Source of the DNA: Bacterioplanoides sp. SCSIO 12839
GTDB taxonomy: Bacteria > Pseudomonadota > Gammaproteobacteria > Pseudomonadales > Oceanobacteraceae
Direction of reading: 5' to 3'
NCBI RefSeq assembly: GCF_024397975.1
Contig: NZ_CP073745.1
Span: forward strand, 1,452,501 to 1,516,500
DNA length: 64,000 bases
Each line of letters starts with the position of its first letter. Within the stretch, counting starts at the first letter, position 1. Both the position numbers and the translations under genes were made by a program. Below the pieces are notes generated by a model. The model was not told the DNA's origin and searched no databases. It saw nothing but the letters and a program-made list of their open reading frames with translations. Shown here one piece after another: positions 62,459-64,000 of the stretch.

Positions 62459-64000
62459 ATGTTTTTTGAACAGGAACGAGGGCAGTTTTTCCGCCCTCTT
62501 ACCGGTAAATACCGGGCTCAGGTAATGGAGTGCCTGCGCGAGTTGTATCAGCGCCTTTACAGCTCCAGCAGCGCCGACTACGGCCAGGCATTGGCTCGCG
62601 ATACCTTAATTGAAATTTTCCAGGAAGCGCTGGTGCGCTCGCCCCAGCTGGCCGATGGCGACGATGCTGAAACTAGTCAGCCTGAAAGCAGTCAGGCTGA
62701 TGTTGAGTCGGGTGGTGAAGCCGAGCACGAAGGCCGCTTTAAAAACAGTCGTGAGCACTCGGTTTGGGTGTTGAATCAGCTAATGGATCACGGCTGGATT
62801 GAAAAGCAGGTAGATGAAGCAACGCTGCAAAGTACCTTTGCCTTCAGTCGTTATGGTCGTTTGTTTACCGAGCCGTTTGTATCGGAAAGCCGCACCACTG
62901 CACGTACCCGTCATCGCAATACCCGTAACACCCGCAACTCGCTGGAATCTTTCCTCGAGCGTGGCGATGTATACGATCTGCTGGATGCCTACGAATATTC
63001 CGAACGTATTATCAGCGACTTCACCGATGTGATTGCTGAGCTGGAAGAGCGTAAACGCGATCTGGTGCGTGAAATGGAAGATCAGTTGCTGGTACAACGT
63101 GCCAGTGAAGCCTTTTTTGATTTTATGGAAAATCGTTTCCAGCCGGATCTTTCAGTCCGTTTATCAGCAGATAACGTGGAAAAACACCGGGACCAGATCA
63201 GCAAGCTGATTAAAGGCATCCGCAAGCAAGATAAAGTGTTTAAAGCGTCAGCGGAAAAGCGCCTGCGTGAGTTATTGCCGGAACTGGCTCAAGAAGGCAC
63301 CTCGGTGTTGTGGACCTTATTAGATGGTATCGATCAGCGTTTGCGTAACGCCAGCGATATTATGTTGCCAGCGTTGCGTAAAGCGCTACAAAGCTTTACC
63401 AAACGTGCCGATATTATTATTCGCCAGATGAGTTATCTGGCATCACAGCAGCACAACGATGTGCTGTCTGTGTGCAAACATTTGGCGTCTCAGCCGGAAG
63501 AAAAACAAAACGAATTGTTATTACGCGCAGGCGATATGATGGCGGTGCCGGAGATTGGTTTTGTCGATCCGGCCAGCGTGAAAATGCACGCGACTCGTCA
63601 ACGTCGTACCGTTGAAGCCGGACTGGATGATGGCGGCGGTGATTTTGATATTGATGCACGTAAAGATATTTATGTGCAGCAGGTGTTGGATCAGGCGTTT
63701 TTGGTGAACCAGCAGGCACTGCGGTCTTATATGCGCCAGCATTTAACCTCGGGTAACAAAATTTCCACCCGCGATTTACCGATTGAATCGGCTCAGGATT
63801 TCCTCGCCGTTTCCCACGCGATTGGCCTGGGTGCTTCCGATGGTTTATCCAGCGAATTTGAATTCCGTATTGATTACGCCGACGGCTATGGCCCGGACCT
63901 GCCGAACGCCACCGCCGAAAATGACGGTGCCGCTGGCGAATATTTTGAACGAAAAGACCACTTCAGTTTTGAGCTGGTGATGAAAGAAAGCGCTTCCGCT
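62459..64000 (+). CDS. JetA/MksF-like kleisin, N-terminal 514 residues (runs off the edge)
   Basis: An open frame of 514 codons without a stop, so the gene is cut by the window edge. ATG 62459 has only a weak AGAAG upstream. The N-terminus FFEQERGQFFRPLTGKYRA followed by CLRELYQRLYSSSSADYGQA (in parts) is the hallmark of the JetA/MksF family, kleisin subunits of MksBEF condensins and of Wadjet plasmid-defence systems. A long helical body follows, with coiled-coil stretches (about 180-215, DVIAELEERKRDLVREMEDQL in parts) and Arg/Asn-rich RTRHRNTRNTRNS. An acidic insertion (about 68-95) is unusual. The partner genes (jetB/mksE, jetC/mksB, jetD) should lie immediately to the right. Confidence 0.8.
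   Translation, partial: MFFEQERGQFFRPLTGKYRAQVMECLRELYQRLYSSSSADYGQALARDTLIEIFQEALVRSPQLADGDDAETSQPESSQADVESGGEAEHEGRFKNSREHSVWVLNQLMDHGWIEKQVDEATLQSTFAFSRYGRLFTEPFVSESRTTARTRHRNTRNTRNSLESFLERGDVYDLLDAYEYSERIISDFTDVIAELEERKRDLVREMEDQLLVQRASEAFFDFMENRFQPDLSVRLSADNVEKHRDQISKLIKGIRKQDKVFKASAEKRLRELLPELAQEGTSVLWTLLDGIDQRLRNASDIMLPALRKALQSFTKRADIIIRQMSYLASQQHNDVLSVCKHLASQPEEKQNELLLRAGDMMAVPEIGFVDPASVKMHATRQRRTVEAGLDDGGGDFDIDARKDIYVQQVLDQAFLVNQQALRSYMRQHLTSGNKISTRDLPIESAQDFLAVSHAIGLGASDGLSSEFEFRIDYADGYGPDLPNATAENDGAAGEYFERKDHFSFELVMKESASA

Overview
The window reads as a chromosomal segment of a marine, respiring gammaproteobacterium with moderate G+C content. An Oceanospirillales/Oceanospirillaceae relative of the hydrocarbon-degrading Thalassolituus/Oleibacter type is the best guess. 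This is inferred from gene content: an AlkB/XylM-type membrane hydroxylase with its own ferredoxin reductase, fadBA, an Anr-type FNR regulator, a full cbb3 oxidase cluster, tandem BCCT osmolyte transporters and a GH19 chitinase. I found no rRNA, tRNA, CRISPR array or insertion sequence.

Layout. 0.3-1.6 kb is an AT-rich patch of small secreted or membrane proteins plus a lipoprotein. 1.7-4.2 kb is a chitinase/lipoprotein operon. 4.5-7.8 kb holds two tandem BCCT transporters. 7.9-10.5 kb is a DnaQ-like exonuclease with a cNMP/CBS/DUF294 protein. 11.6-15.1 kb is an alkane/xylene-type monooxygenase operon divergent from an AraC regulator. 15.1-16.4 kb pairs a prepilin with a periplasmic binding protein. 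16.5-19.1 kb is a bufferin (copper-binding RiPP-like) operon bufA-bufB-bufC followed by an alkyltransferase-like gene. 19.4-25.5 kb carries MscS, an SDR, a YghU-like GST and a ThDP enzyme/aldehyde dehydrogenase pair. 25.7-26.2 kb is a ParD/RelE toxin-antitoxin pair.

26.3-31.3 kb is a zinc-starvation region: an ABC exporter-like pair and a DUF3299 protein diverge from one Zur-like box, and a MerC/DUF1826/ZrgA/HisI operon follows a second Zur-like box. 31.4-34.1 kb has fxsA and groESL with a heat-shock promoter. 34.2-36.0 kb is a patch with an orphan HEPN-motif protein, small secreted proteins and a gene remnant. 36.1-38.4 kb has a diguanylate cyclase and a cytochrome c'-like protein. 38.8-40.0 kb is an ammonium transporter preceded by two NtrC-like sites. 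41.7-45.1 kb is fadBA behind a PsrA-like palindrome. 45.2-48.5 kb has a spermidine-synthase-like protein, an MFS transporter and an enoyl-CoA hydratase homologue.

48.7-58.4 kb is the microaerobic respiration block: anr, a SafE-like protein, ccoS, ccoI, ccoH, ccoG and ccoPQON, all on the minus strand. 58.8-62.3 kb is a mix of single genes (hydrolase, ABM monooxygenase, SDR, HIBCH-like hydrolase, membrane protein). From 62.46 kb to the edge the frame is open and encodes the N-terminal 514 residues of a JetA/MksF-like kleisin, the probable first gene of an MksBEF/Wadjet-type condensin operon that continues outside the window.

Themes. Metal homeostasis (copper bufferin, Zur-like zinc regulon), aliphatic or aromatic hydrocarbon and fatty-acid oxidation, and low-oxygen respiration dominate. 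The most unusual items are a bufferin precursor with two complete cysteine-rich cores and an attenuator-like hairpin between precursor and enzyme genes, two Zur boxes that define a regulon, and the kleisin at the right edge.
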